Position numbers and translations under genes: made by a program. The notes beneath the pieces were generated by a model that was not told the DNA's origin, made no database searches, and saw nothing but the letters and a program-made list of their open reading frames with translations. 37,222 nucleotides of DNA from a bacterium (GTDB lineage Bacteria; ARS69), in NCBI GenBank assembly GCA_025774805.1, contig JALGZR010000024.1, positions 1 through 37,222 of the forward strand. The letters are read 5' to 3'. This document shows positions 1 to 7,949 of the stretch, in pieces (within the stretch, counting starts at the first letter, position 1; every line of letters begins with the position of its first letter).

Positions 1-334
1 CGCAGTTGACCACGTAGAGATCGAGCCAGCCGTCGCCGTCATAGTCGAAGAAGGCGCACCCCGATCCGGACGACTCGATGATGTTGCTCATCTCGTCGTC
101 CCCGAACGTGTGGAAGAACTCGATCTGCGCCGTCTCGGTGACGTCGACGAAGGACGGGGCCGGGCACTCGGCGCTTCCCGCGGGCGCCGCAACGAGAACG
201 GCGAGAGCGCCGAGGACAGGCGGAAGCCGGACGGCGCGGAGCCGAGGGGACGCGAGGGGCGCGCCGGGCGCGGAGTTCGGGGAGCCCGCGATGCCGGGAC
301 CAGGGCGGTCGTGTCTGCCGTTTCGATTCCGCAT
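1..334 (-). CDS. FG-GAP/VCBS (ASPIC-type) exported protein, C-terminus cut by window edge
   Basis: Only the first 111 codons lie in the window. I chose the ATG at 332-334; it gives a long Arg-rich leader, then a hydrophobic stretch (LPPVLGALAVLVAAPAGSAE) that looks like a signal peptide. The mature part begins with Cys-Pro-Ala-Pro-Ser-Phe-Val-Asp-Val-Thr and reaches a calcium-binding-like repeat with FFDYDGDGWLDLYVVN, the Dx(D/N)xDGxxD pattern of FG-GAP/VCBS blades. The phrase 'SGSGCAFFDYDGDGWLDLYVVN' is typical of CRTAC1/ASPIC-UnbV proteins, which are secreted beta-propellers of unknown substrate. It has its own strong promoter at 409-437, so it need not be part of the operon upstream. The rest of the propeller and any ASPIC domain lie outside the window. 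Confidence 0.8.
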   Translation of the reverse strand, partial: MRNRNGRHDRPGPGIAGSPNSAPGAPLASPRLRAVRLPPVLGALAVLVAAPAGSAECPAPSFVDVTETAQIEFFHTFGDDEMSNIIESSGSGCAFFDYDGDGWLDLYVVNC

Positions 335-408
335 GCCGCCTCGAGGCCGTTGGAGAGGTCCCTGGAGAGGTCCCGGCGTCCGGCGGGGTTCCGGACGCCC
401 GGATCGCG

Positions 409-437
409 ATTATATCGGGGTCGCGGTCCCGGGGCAA
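409..437 (-). promoter_or_regulatory. sigma70-type promoter for the FG-GAP gene
   Basis: On the minus strand there is TTGCCC (432-437), a 17-nt spacer and a perfect TATAAT (409-414). Transcription would start near 401, giving a leader of about 67 nt before the ATG at 334. The same -35 hexamer with a 17-nt spacer appears in front of the aconitase gene. Confidence 0.75.
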
Positions 438-465
438 TCGGCTCGCCGGGACCGGGCTCTGCGCG

Positions 466-975
466 CTACGGTTCGATCAGGGCGAGGCAATTGGCCGCGG
501 ACTCCCGAAGGGCAGGATCCTCCGTCTCCAGGGCGCGCAGGAGATGCGGCCGGGCCTCCTCCGGCCGTCCGCCACGAACAAGGGCGAGTCCGCGATTGTA
601 GGCCGAGAGGTGGACCGGTGCGCCCAGCCGCTCCGCCTTCTCGAAGAGGTCGGCCGCTCGGAGCCAGTCCTGCTTCGCGAAGGCCAGATTCCCTTCCAGC
701 GACCAGTAGTCGGCGGTCTCGGGAGGAGAGCCCCGCACCGGAACGATCGCGTCTTCCGCCTCGTCGAGACGACCGATCTTCGCGAGATAGGAAGCGAGGA
801 TGACCGCGTTCCCTCCGAGCCGGACGGAGGTCCGAAAGGACGCGACGGCTCCCTCCACGTCTCCCCGTCGATCGAGGAGCGAGCCGAGCACCTCGTGGAT
901 CTCGGGATTCGCGGGATCGAGCTGCAGTGCGTCCCGTAGAAGTCGATCCGCTTCGTCCAGGTTTCCATGCCTCAT
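466..975 (-). CDS. TPR protein, probably the detached C-terminus of the membrane glycosyltransferase
   Basis: This frame encodes 169 aa of tetratricopeptide repeats, for example GNLDEADRLLRDALQLDPAN near residues 4-23 followed by further TPR-like helices ending in ESAANCLALIEP. The ATG at 973-975 overlaps the stop of the upstream gene as ATGA, so reinitiation is possible. However, the frame stays open upstream, and the residues just before the ATG (DRAEVFIE) read like a natural TPR helix. Adding one G at the GG near 993-994 joins the two frames as ...RDAHWDRAEVFIEMRHGN.... Membrane glycosyltransferases with C-terminal TPRs are a common architecture, so I favour one gene of about 600 aa broken by a frameshift or a sequencing error. 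The function of the TPR part is unknown; it would face the periplasm or bind a partner. Confidence 0.75.
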   Translation of the reverse strand: MRHGNLDEADRLLRDALQLDPANPEIHEVLGSLLDRRGDVEGAVASFRTSVRLGGNAVILASYLAKIGRLDEAEDAIVPVRGSPPETADYWSLEGNLAFAKQDWLRAADLFEKAERLGAPVHLSAYNRGLALVRGGRPEEARPHLLRALETEDPALRESAANCLALIEP

Positions 976-2300
976 CTCGATGAAGACCTCCGCCCGATCC
1001 AGTGGGCGTCTCGGGAGCGGCGCATCGCGCCGACGATCCCGGCGGTGCCGACGAGAAGCCCGAGCGCCAGGACCCCGGCCGCGGCCGGACGCCGGCGGAG
1101 GAGGCCCCAACGACGATGGAGCTCCGCGATCCCGCTTCCGACCCCCCAGGCGAAGCCGGGAACCGCGATCAACGAGTACCGGGCGATCGGAGTGTACATG
1201 ACGGGGATCGCCGCAAGGGGCGCGGCGGAGGCGAGGGCCAGGACCCGGGCTCGACGGCCGTCCCGCCCGCCGAGGAGGAGGCCGACCAATCCGGCGATCC
1301 AGAACAGGTTGATCAGGAGCGGGTTCCGGTGAAACGCGAGACGGACGTTTCGCGGCCATGCCGCGTAGGGTTCGCGGCTGGTGAAGAAGCGACGGGTGTC
1401 GAACCCCTGCGCGAGTTTCCGGGGATCCAGCTCACCGTTTTCGTCCTCGAATCGCTCCGCGTACTCGTCCCACACGACGCGCGCCTCGACGAAGTCGGAT
1501 CGCCCCCGGTATACGCTCTGCTTCAGGAAGTTGAACTGGGACTTGAGGGTGAGCGCCCACGCCCCTGAGACGTGGTGCAGGCCGACGACGTACGGGGCGA
1601 CGATCAGGAGCGTGATCAGGCCGTACCCGATGATGCGGCGTCGCGCCTCTCTCGAGACCAGCCATCCGATGACGCCGTAGAGCAGTACGGAGAGAGCGAT
1701 CTCCGGACGGCACAGGATCGCCAGCCCGCCGGCCGCTCCCGCCGTGACGGCCCAGCGGCGGCTCCGCGTTCGAATCGTCGTCTCCAACGCGAGGGCTGCC
1801 AGCACGCTGAGAAAGAGCGCCGGGGCCCCGGAGAGCGGAAGGGCGGAGGCATAGACGGCTTCCGGGTGGAAGGCCACGATCCACGCGGCGATCGTTGCGG
1901 TAAGGCGCAGACCGGGACGCCGTCCCGCCAGGAGGAGGATAACGGGAGTCGCGGCCCCGGTGATGAAGGAGATCGCCTGAAGGGCCGCTCCCGAGCCGAG
2001 GAGAGGTCGGAGCGGAATCGCGAGAACGGGATAGCCGGGAGGCCAGATCCACATCTCGGGTGTCGGCCGGCCGGCCAGCAGCCCGTCCAGGATCTCGAGG
2101 TACGTCTTCGGATCCCCGCCCCAGGTCTCCGGAGGCTCGATCGTTCGAAGGAGGACGACGGCGCGAAGGATGATCCCGGCGAGGGCGACGAGGGCCGGAA
2201 CCATCCACGGCCGCGACCGATCCGCGGGCGAGCCCCGTGACGGGGCTCGCGCCGGGCCGGTTCCGGAGCGTGCCCGAGTCCTCGATCGCCTGCGAGTCAT
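972..2300 (-). CDS. GT-C-like polytopic membrane glycosyltransferase (ArnT/PMT-like)
   Basis: 442 aa with a basic N-terminus followed by roughly ten hydrophobic segments. The first membrane helix (near residues 32-50) leads into a loop with ETWGGDPKTYLEILDGLLAG and WIWPPGYPVLAIPL. An acidic residue followed by a P-P-G-Y-P motif in the first external loop is the signature of GT-C enzymes of the GT39/ArnT class, which move sugars from polyprenyl-phosphate carriers onto lipids, glycans or proteins outside the cytoplasm. The exact substrate cannot be read from the sequence. The gene starts 4 nt after yhbY and follows ugd-rfbB on the same strand, consistent with surface-glycan synthesis. The end at 972 looks artificial: a TPR-coding frame continues immediately (see 466-975). 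Confidence 0.8.
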   Translation of the reverse strand: MTRRRSRTRARSGTGPARAPSRGSPADRSRPWMVPALVALAGIILRAVVLLRTIEPPETWGGDPKTYLEILDGLLAGRPTPEMWIWPPGYPVLAIPLRPLLGSGAALQAISFITGAATPVILLLAGRRPGLRLTATIAAWIVAFHPEAVYASALPLSGAPALFLSVLAALALETTIRTRSRRWAVTAGAAGGLAILCRPEIALSVLLYGVIGWLVSREARRRIIGYGLITLLIVAPYVVGLHHVSGAWALTLKSQFNFLKQSVYRGRSDFVEARVVWDEYAERFEDENGELDPRKLAQGFDTRRFFTSREPYAAWPRNVRLAFHRNPLLINLFWIAGLVGLLLGGRDGRRARVLALASAAPLAAIPVMYTPIARYSLIAVPGFAWGVGSGIAELHRRWGLLRRRPAAAGVLALGLLVGTAGIVGAMRRSRDAHWIGRRSSSR

Positions 2301-2304
2301 GCCG

Positions 2305-2616
2305 TCACTCCGGCAATTCGATCCGGGGTTCCTCGTCGTTCCGACGCCAGAGAAGCGCCGTGCGGCCCAGCACCTGGACGAGGTCGGTCCCCGAGCGGCG
2401 GGCCAGCTCGGCGGACAGCTCCCTCCGGTCGCCGACGACGCTGTTGAGAAGACGGACCTTGATGAGCTCGCGATCCGTGATCTCCCGCTCGACCGCCTCC
2501 AGGACGGAGTCGGTCAGCCCCTCCTTCCCGACGAAGACCACGGGCTTCAGGGCGACCCCGAGACCTCGGAGATGGCGGCGCTGCTTCCCGCGCAGGGAGC
2601 TCGATGTGCCCGTCAT
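2305..2616 (-). CDS. yhbY: CRS1/YhbY-domain RNA-binding protein
   Basis: A 103-aa protein consisting only of a CRM (CRS1-YhbY) domain. The order of features is typical: LRGKQRRHLRGLG, then PVVFVGKEGLTDSVLEAVE, HELIK-like (DRELIKVRLLN), RRELSAELARRSGTDLVQVLGRTALLWRR. YhbY family proteins bind precursor 50S particles and assist 23S rRNA assembly. I chose the ATG at 2614-2616; a GTG four codons upstream (2626-2628) is also in frame. It lies between rfbB (ends 2696) and the membrane glycosyltransferase (starts 2300), so it is probably cotranscribed with surface-glycan genes without sharing their role. Confidence 0.92.
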   Translation of the reverse strand: MTGTSSSLRGKQRRHLRGLGVALKPVVFVGKEGLTDSVLEAVEREITDRELIKVRLLNSVVGDRRELSAELARRSGTDLVQVLGRTALLWRRNDEEPRIELPE

Positions 2617-2695
2617 GACCCGCCCCACCCGGTGATGCGAAGACGGCCCGCGCCTCGGGCGCCGGCCGTCCTCTCCCGTCCGTGCGACGTCACGC

Positions 2696-3709
2696 TCACC
2701 GGGCGATCTCGGCGTACTGCTTGCGGTAGTACTCCCGGAACTCGCCCGACTTGATCTTTCGCCACCAGTCCTCGTTCTCCCGGTACCACCGCACCGTCTC
2801 CTCGATCCCGGACTCGAACGTGTCCCGCAGCTCCCAGCCGAGATGTTCCCGGAGCTTCGCCGAGCTCAGCCAGTACCGCTGGTCGTGCCCCGGCCGGTCG
2901 GCCACGTGTCGTATCAACGAGTCGGGCTTCTCGAGAGCCCGAAGGATCTTCTCCGTGATCGTGAGGACGTCGAGCGCGTTCTCCGCCGCGATGTTGTAGA
3001 CCTCGCCGTTCACGCGCCCGTCGGCGAAGAGGATGAGATCGAGGGCCTCCGCGTGGTCCCGCACGTGAATCCAATCGCGGATGTTCCGGCCCGTTCCGTA
3101 CACCGGAAGGGGCTCGTCGTCGATCGCGTTCGTGGCGAACAGCGGGATGAGCTTCTCGGGGTACTGGTACGGTCCATAGTTGTTGGAGCAGCGGGTGACC
3201 ACGACCGGGATCTCGTACGTCGCCCAGTAGGAGTAGGCGAGACGGTCTCCGCCGGCCTTCGAGGCCGCGTAGGGATTGCGGGGCATCAGCGGCGACTCCT
3301 CGGTCGCGGGGGACTCCAGCCGCTCGCCGTATACCTCGTCGGTCGAGATCTGGATGAACCGCGTCAAGCCGAGATCCTTCGCCGCCTCCAGGAGAACGTA
3401 AACCCCGTAGACATCGGTCAGAACGAAGTGTCCCGGATCTCCGATCGAGCGATCGACGTGCGTCTCGGCCGCGAAGTTCAATGCCGCGTCGCACCCCTTC
3501 ATCGCGGCGCGCACCGCAGCGTCATCGCAGATGTCGCCCTTGACGAAGGAATAGCGGGGATCCCGGGAGACGCTGGTGAGGTTTTCGAGGTTGCCCGCGT
3601 ACGTGAGCTTGTCGAACACCACGACTTCGAGGTCGGGATGCTTGCCCATCGCGTGACGGACGAAGTTCGACCCGATGAACCCCGCCCCTCCGGTCACCAG
3701 GATTCTCAT
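2696..3709 (-). CDS. rfbB: dTDP-glucose 4,6-dehydratase
   Basis: A 337-aa extended short-chain dehydrogenase. Residues 7-14 form the NAD-binding GGAGFIGS loop. TDEVYG at 123-128 carries the Thr-Asp-Glu catalytic set of RmlB, and Tyr147 with Lys151 (YAASK) is the YxxxK pair. RCSNNYGPYQYPEKLIP is the usual nucleotide-sugar region. The enzyme converts dTDP-glucose to dTDP-4-keto-6-deoxyglucose, the entry to rhamnose and other deoxysugars. The ATG at 3707-3709 overlaps the ugd stop as ATGA, which decides the start. rfbA, rfbC and rfbD are not in the window, so the final sugar is not known. Confidence 0.95.
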   Translation of the reverse strand: MRILVTGGAGFIGSNFVRHAMGKHPDLEVVVFDKLTYAGNLENLTSVSRDPRYSFVKGDICDDAAVRAAMKGCDAALNFAAETHVDRSIGDPGHFVLTDVYGVYVLLEAAKDLGLTRFIQISTDEVYGERLESPATEESPLMPRNPYAASKAGGDRLAYSYWATYEIPVVVTRCSNNYGPYQYPEKLIPLFATNAIDDEPLPVYGTGRNIRDWIHVRDHAEALDLILFADGRVNGEVYNIAAENALDVLTITEKILRALEKPDSLIRHVADRPGHDQRYWLSSAKLREHLGWELRDTFESGIEETVRWYRENEDWWRKIKSGEFREYYRKQYAEIAR

Positions 3710-5097
3710 CCGCTCTTCTCTGTCGTCACCGAGGGGCGCTCGACGGCGTCGCCCGATTCCCGAACGAGCACGTCGCCCATGGCCCACGGCGCGCCCGCCT
3801 CGTAGCTCCGCCCCACACCGGCGTAGTCGAATCCGTGCTTCCGTACCTCGCGCGGCTCGTAGACGTTACGACAGTCCACGAGAGCGGGACGCCGCATGGT
3901 CTCCTTGAGACGACCGAACTCGAGATTGCGGTACTCGTTCCACTCGGTCAGGAGGAGGACGCAGTCGGCCCCCCGCGCGGCGTCGTAGGCATCCGAGCAC
4001 CAGGTCACGTCCGTGAGTCCGGGAACGTCCTTCACGACCGGATCGTGAGCCCGGATCGTGGCTCCCTGTCGCCGCAGCTCGGGAATGATCGTGAGGGAGG
4101 GGGCCTCCCGCACGTCGTCGGTGTTCGGCTTGAACGTGATCCCGAGCACCGCGATCGTCTTGCCACCGAGCTCTCCGAGAAGATTCCGTGCCTTCTCCAC
4201 CATGCGCTGCTGCTGGAGCCGATTGACCTCGAGAACCGCCTCGAGCGTCCGGAACTTGTAGCCGACCTTTTCGGCGATGTGGGTGAGCGCGAGCGTGTCC
4301 TTCGGGAAGCACGATCCGCCGTACCCGGGCCCGGCGTGCAGGAACTTGTCGGAGATCCGGCCGTCCAGGCCCATGGCCCTCGCCACGACTGCGACGTCGG
4401 CCCCCACGAAGTCGCAGAGATTCGCGATCTCGTTGATGTAGGAGATCTTGAGCGCCAGAAACGCGTTCGAGGCGTACTTGATCATCTCCGCGTTGGCGAC
4501 CGTCGTGCGAACGATGGGCGTCCGGAGGAGGTAGAGCGGCCGATAGATCTGCTCCATGACGTCCATCGCCCGCTCGGAGGAGGCCCCGATGACCACGCGG
4601 TCCGGACGCATGAAATCCCCGATGGCCGACCCCTCCCGGAGGAACTCGGGATTCGAGACGACGTCGAACTCGCCGTCGGGCCGGCGCTCCTGCAGGATCG
4701 ACTCGACCAGCTTTCCGGTGCCGGTCGGGACCGTCGACTTCGTGACCACGATCGTGTAGCCCTTCGCGTGGTCGGCGATGGCGGCCGCGACCTCCCGCAC
4801 GTAACGGAGATCGGCGTGACCCTGCTCGTCGGGGGGAGTCCCGACGGCGATGAAGACCACGTCGGACTGAGGAACCGCCTCGGCCACGTCGCCACAGAAG
4901 ACGAGACGCTCTCGCGCCCGGTTCATCTCCACGAGCTCCTTGAGTCCGGGCTCGTAGAACGGGATCTCTCCCCGTTTCAGGGTCGTGAGCTTCCGGGGAT
5001 CGTTGTCGACGCAGATCACGCGGTTTCCGAAATCCGCGAGACACGCCCCCGTCACGAGGCCGACGTATCCGGTGCCGACAACCGTGATGTTGACCAT
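3706..5097 (-). CDS. ugd: UDP-glucose 6-dehydrogenase
   Basis: 463 aa, the usual length for the family. The N-terminal Rossmann fold starts at GTGYVGLVTG (8-17). NPEFLREGSA (149-158) and KYASNAFLALKISYINE (207-223) carry the conserved Glu, Lys and Asn. The catalytic Cys263 lies in GPGYGGSCFPKD, with Lys266 nearby. The C-terminal UDP-binding domain has LGITFKPNTDDVREAPS. It oxidises UDP-glucose to UDP-glucuronate using two NAD+. First gene of a minus-strand operon with rfbB; the start ATG follows a GGGGGAG ribosome-binding site. The last ~25 residues are poorly conserved and overlap the rfbB start by 4 nt. Confidence 0.95.
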   Translation of the reverse strand: MVNITVVGTGYVGLVTGACLADFGNRVICVDNDPRKLTTLKRGEIPFYEPGLKELVEMNRARERLVFCGDVAEAVPQSDVVFIAVGTPPDEQGHADLRYVREVAAAIADHAKGYTIVVTKSTVPTGTGKLVESILQERRPDGEFDVVSNPEFLREGSAIGDFMRPDRVVIGASSERAMDVMEQIYRPLYLLRTPIVRTTVANAEMIKYASNAFLALKISYINEIANLCDFVGADVAVVARAMGLDGRISDKFLHAGPGYGGSCFPKDTLALTHIAEKVGYKFRTLEAVLEVNRLQQQRMVEKARNLLGELGGKTIAVLGITFKPNTDDVREAPSLTIIPELRRQGATIRAHDPVVKDVPGLTDVTWCSDAYDAARGADCVLLLTEWNEYRNLEFGRLKETMRRPALVDCRNVYEPREVRKHGFDYAGVGRSYEAGAPWAMGDVLVRESGDAVERPSVTTEKSG

Positions 5098-5141
5098 GCC
5101 GCTCCCCCGCTTCTCCGACCCGTTCCGGAGCTGAACCGAGC

Positions 5142-5170
5142 ATTCTAGCTCGAAGGTGGGCCGCGATCCA
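5142..5170 (-). promoter_or_regulatory. candidate promoter for ugd
   Basis: Minus strand TAGAAT (-10, 5142-5147) with a weak -35 (TGGATC) 17 nt upstream. The start site would fall near 5134, about 37 nt before the ugd ATG. Only the -10 is convincing. Confidence 0.4.
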
Positions 5171-5188
5171 CCACGGCCTCACGGGAAA

Positions 5189-5222
5189 CCGGCTCCCCGG
5201 GGAGTGGACCCCGGGGAGCCGG
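5189..5222. repeat. perfect 14-bp inverted repeat in the ugd/wHTH divergent region
   Basis: CCGGCTCCCCGGGG (5189-5202) and its exact complement (5209-5222) flank a 6-nt spacer. It sits just upstream of the candidate ugd promoter and 115 nt before the divergent gene at 5337. With no T-run and genes pointing away on both sides it is not an ordinary terminator; an operator or a leader hairpin is possible. Confidence 0.7.
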
Positions 5223-5336
5223 GCCTCGGGCTTCTCGGCCCTGGTGTCGGCGGTGTCTCTCCCCGGCTTGACCTTCCCCGGGCTGGCGCCGACCCGGGGG
5301 GGCCGGTATGCTCGGATCAGGATCAGGAGGTGCCCC

Positions 5337-5774
5337 GTGGACGTCACGATCACCTACGAAGAGGGTCATGCGCACGTCGCCGCGGTCCGGGTATTGACGT
5401 ACCGGCTCCAGCGCCCCCCCACGCTGGAGGAGGTGGCCGAGGTCCTGGGATCCCAGGTGGAGATCACGAACCACCGTCTCCGTGCCCTCGAAAAGCTAGG
5501 AATCATAACAATCGTCGAGAACCCCTTCGAGGCCCACGTTTCCGTCGAGGACCATCTCGCCCTCGAGAAGCTGCCCGCGGAGGCATCCGCCACCGCTCTC
5601 GCCGATGCGGTTCAGGACTTTCGCAGGCGCCAAGAGGAGAAGGCGAGCGAGATGATGCGGAAGTTCGAGGAGGACGACGAGAAGGGCGAAAAGAAGAAAA
5701 AGCACGACCGCATCGCAGAGGACCTCCGCGGCTACAAGAAGAAGCCTGCCCGAAAGGCCCCCTGGGAGAAGTAG
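5337..5774 (+). CDS. small winged-helix-like protein with a charged C-terminal tail
   Basis: 145 aa starting at the GTG at 5337, which is preceded by AGGAGG at a good distance; the open frame extends upstream but without a better start. Residues ~12-60 read like a winged helix: VLTYRLQRPPTLEEVAEVLG, then a recognition-helix-like EITNHRLRALEKLGIITIVE with a short wing. Residues ~90-145 are almost entirely charged (RRRQEEKASEMMRKFEEDDE, then a Lys/Arg-rich end), suggesting a helical or disordered tail. I do not recognise a named family. It is transcribed divergently from ugd. A role as a DNA-binding regulator is inference from the fold-like pattern only. Confidence 0.75.
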   Translation: MDVTITYEEGHAHVAAVRVLTYRLQRPPTLEEVAEVLGSQVEITNHRLRALEKLGIITIVENPFEAHVSVEDHLALEKLPAEASATALADAVQDFRRRQEEKASEMMRKFEEDDEKGEKKKKHDRIAEDLRGYKKKPARKAPWEK

Positions 5775-6056
5775 CGCCGGAGCGGAGCGGCTCCACCCTC
5801 CCGCCTCCCCCGGCGCCGGACCCTCCGCTCCCCCCGGACCCCGCTTCGGATCCTCACCGGGGCGAGATCCGAGCTTGGCCGTCCGCCCATTCGTGGGGAT
5901 AGTTGCAGGGACGCCGTCCTGATTTCCATGTCTTTCGCCGATGACCGCAGCGGCTGTCATGGCGTGAGCAAGTTGGCGCAGGGTTGGCGTTCTCTTGAGA
6001 AGAAAAACCTCATCACCGTCAGGATTCCAGCCGACGAGCATCGGAGGGTGCGGGTC

Positions 6057-6434
6057 ATGGGTTTCGGGAGGTCCGAGATGCTCTTTCGATTGAAGGTCCT
6101 GGCCGAAAGTCTGGACGCGACGAACCTGTCGTTCCAGGCTCGGGGGGAGACCCCCGATGCGACGCCGGAGCAAGTCGCGACGGTGGCGCGGGACCTGGAG
6201 GGGGGTGCGGTCGCCCGCTTCTATCGGGGGGGAGAGCCCCGGGGAAGATTGGTCGCGGCCCGTGCCGTCCCCGACGGTCTCTGGGTGAAGGTCCGGTTCA
6301 CGAGCCGCGGCAGCGACAGTTGGCGGCTCGTCGAGACCGGAGCGGTGAACACGGTCGAGGTCCAGACGCTTCCCCGGGGCGTCGACGTGTTTCTCAAATC
6401 GGTCGCGGCCACCTATCCGGAGACGGTGGTCTGA
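6057..6434 (+). CDS. hypothetical protein, 125 aa
   Basis: I see no known domain. The ATG at 6057 is preceded by GGAGGG with an 8-nt spacer, better than the in-frame ATG further upstream at 5928. Third codon positions are strongly G/C, as in neighbouring real genes. The protein has a short basic start (MGFGRSEMLFRLKVLAE), a middle with VATVARDLEGGAVARFYRGG, and a beta-rich half (GLWVKVRFTSRGSDSWRLVE). It ends in a hairpin terminator shared with the convergent transporter gene. The long frame on the opposite strand is Pro/Arg-rich and looks like a shadow. The 282 nt between 5774 and this start hold nothing else I can identify. Confidence 0.6.
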   Translation: MGFGRSEMLFRLKVLAESLDATNLSFQARGETPDATPEQVATVARDLEGGAVARFYRGGEPRGRLVAARAVPDGLWVKVRFTSRGSDSWRLVETGAVNTVEVQTLPRGVDVFLKSVAATYPETVV

Positions 6435-6456
6435 GGGGGGGGCTCTCCCCCCCCTC
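6433..6456. terminator. GC-only hairpin between convergent genes
   Basis: GAGGGGGGGG (6433-6442) pairs with CCCCCCCCTC (6447-6456) around the loop CTCT, a 10-bp stem. It overlaps the TGA of the plus-strand orphan and lies 5 nt from the end of the minus-strand transporter. There is no long T-run, so its strength is uncertain. Confidence 0.6.
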
Positions 6457-6460
6457 CCCC

Positions 6461-7732
6461 CTACATCCAGATCCACCAGAGGAAGGCCCCGCCGCTCGCG
6501 ATCGCCACGAGCGTGAAGGGAACACCGATCTTCAGGAACTCCACCGTCGAGACGGCGATCCCCTCCTTGCGCAGAAGCCCGACCGCCACCACGTTCGCGG
6601 ACGCGCCGAAGGGCGTGATGTTGCCTCCCAGGCTCGCCCCCAGGACCATCGCGAAAATGAACGGAACGGGATTCGCGTCGATCCTCACGCCGACCTCCTG
6701 AACCAGCGGGATCATCGTCGTGATGTACGGAATGTTGTCGATGAAGGCGGAGAGCAGGACGGAAAGGGCGACCAGGGAGACGTAGACGACGATCGGCGAG
6801 TCGCCGGTGAGACGGGCGAACTGGTGCGCGAGGTCGTCGATCAGCCCGACCGAGACCATCGCCTCCACGACGATGAACACCGCGATGAGGAAGAAAGAGG
6901 TGTTCCAGTCGTAGCGGCGGAGAAGCCGGGCCGCCTGGCCCGGATTCCGGAACGCCGTCCAGGCCACCAGACCCAGACCCATGACCATGCAGATCGTCCC
7001 GCCGAGCCAGTGAAAGCCGGGATCGAATATCGGGGAGAGGGCGAGGAGAACGATCACCGTCACGATGGACCCCGTGGGCACCCAGGACTCGAGCTTCTCG
7101 GGCTCGATGTAGTGCACCGGTTGCCGGTACTTGCGGAAGATCCACCAGAGCACGCCGGCGCTGGTGAACGCTCCCACCTGCACCGGCCAGAAGATCGACG
7201 GTTTCCCCAGGTAGACGAAGAAGTCGTTGAAGTTCATCCGGAGAAAGCTCGCCAGGATCATGCTCGGGGGATCGCCGATCAGAGTGCCCGCCCCCTGGAG
7301 GTTCGAGGAGATCGCGATGCCGATCAGAAACGGGGTCGGGCTCACCCCGACCCGACGGGCGACCTCTATCGCGACGGGCGCCACGATCAGCACCGTCGCG
7401 ACGTTCTCCACGAAGATCGAGACGAATCCGGAGAAGAGGCAGACGAGCAGAATCGCCATTCCCACGTTGCGGGAGCGATCGATGAGGAGATCGGCAATTC
7501 GCAGGGGCATCCCCGAGTCCGTGAAGACCTCGGCGAGCAGGAGAATCCCGGCGAAGATGCCCAGGACGTTCCACTCGACGGCGTGAAACGCCTCCCACGG
7601 CGTCAGAATCCGGACGGCGAGCAGGGCGATCACGCCGACCCAGAGGGCTTCGGTGCGTCTCCTCTTCCAGATGACGAGCGCCGTGTAGACCAGGATGAAG
7701 ACGACGAGACAGTAGGCTTTGGGTCCGGTCAT
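6461..7732 (-). CDS. ArsB/CitM (ion transporter superfamily) membrane protein
   Basis: 423 aa, nearly all membrane, with about eleven hydrophobic helices. Two internally related signature loops are visible: QGAGTLIGDPPSMILASF (near 146-163) in the first half and LGGNITPFGASANVVAVG in the second, together with ENVATVLIVAP and FIDNIPYITTMIPLV. These are the paired re-entrant motifs of the IT superfamily (ArsB, CitMHS, P-protein, NhaD-like). Members export arsenite, or exchange Na+ or dicarboxylates with protons. No arsR, arsC or arsA is adjacent, so arsenite specificity should not be assumed. Single-gene unit, divergent from the gene at 7950. Confidence 0.85.
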   Translation of the reverse strand: MTGPKAYCLVVFILVYTALVIWKRRRTEALWVGVIALLAVRILTPWEAFHAVEWNVLGIFAGILLLAEVFTDSGMPLRIADLLIDRSRNVGMAILLVCLFSGFVSIFVENVATVLIVAPVAIEVARRVGVSPTPFLIGIAISSNLQGAGTLIGDPPSMILASFLRMNFNDFFVYLGKPSIFWPVQVGAFTSAGVLWWIFRKYRQPVHYIEPEKLESWVPTGSIVTVIVLLALSPIFDPGFHWLGGTICMVMGLGLVAWTAFRNPGQAARLLRRYDWNTSFFLIAVFIVVEAMVSVGLIDDLAHQFARLTGDSPIVVYVSLVALSVLLSAFIDNIPYITTMIPLVQEVGVRIDANPVPFIFAMVLGASLGGNITPFGASANVVAVGLLRKEGIAVSTVEFLKIGVPFTLVAIASGGAFLWWIWM

Positions 7733-7856
7733 GGGATCACGGCCGCTCGAGGAGGCGAGGTCGGGCTCGAAACGCCGGCAAACCTATCACGGAGTCGTTT
7801 CGCCGGGTAGGCCGGCGACGAGCCGGGAGACCGACCGGCGGTCGAGACCCTCCCTG

Positions 7857-7886
7857 TTGACACGGTCCGAAGAACTCCCACAGAAT
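7857..7886 (+). promoter_or_regulatory. promoter for the membrane/TPR gene
   Basis: Perfect TTGACA (7857-7862), an 18-nt spacer and CAGAAT (7881-7886). Transcription would start near 7893, some 57 nt before the ATG. Confidence 0.6.
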
Positions 7887-7949
7887 CCGTGGCTGATTTC
7901 GCTCCCGTGTGGTCTGCCGGGACCCGATCCGCTTTCCCCCGTTGGTGCG

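Noticed and set aside
466-1359. The TPR frame read from 1359 as one 297-aa protein
   Set aside because: Its first ~125 residues are Pro/Arg/Gly-rich and lie opposite the frame of the well-formed glycosyltransferase, so only the part near 1000 downward looks real.
5496-7598. 700-aa frame on the minus strand
   Set aside because: Antisense to two plus-strand genes and out of frame with the transporter; composition is Arg/Gly/Pro shadow.
6461-7732. Arsenite efflux operon
   Set aside because: Only the transporter fold is present; no arsR, arsC or arsA beside it, so specificity is left open.
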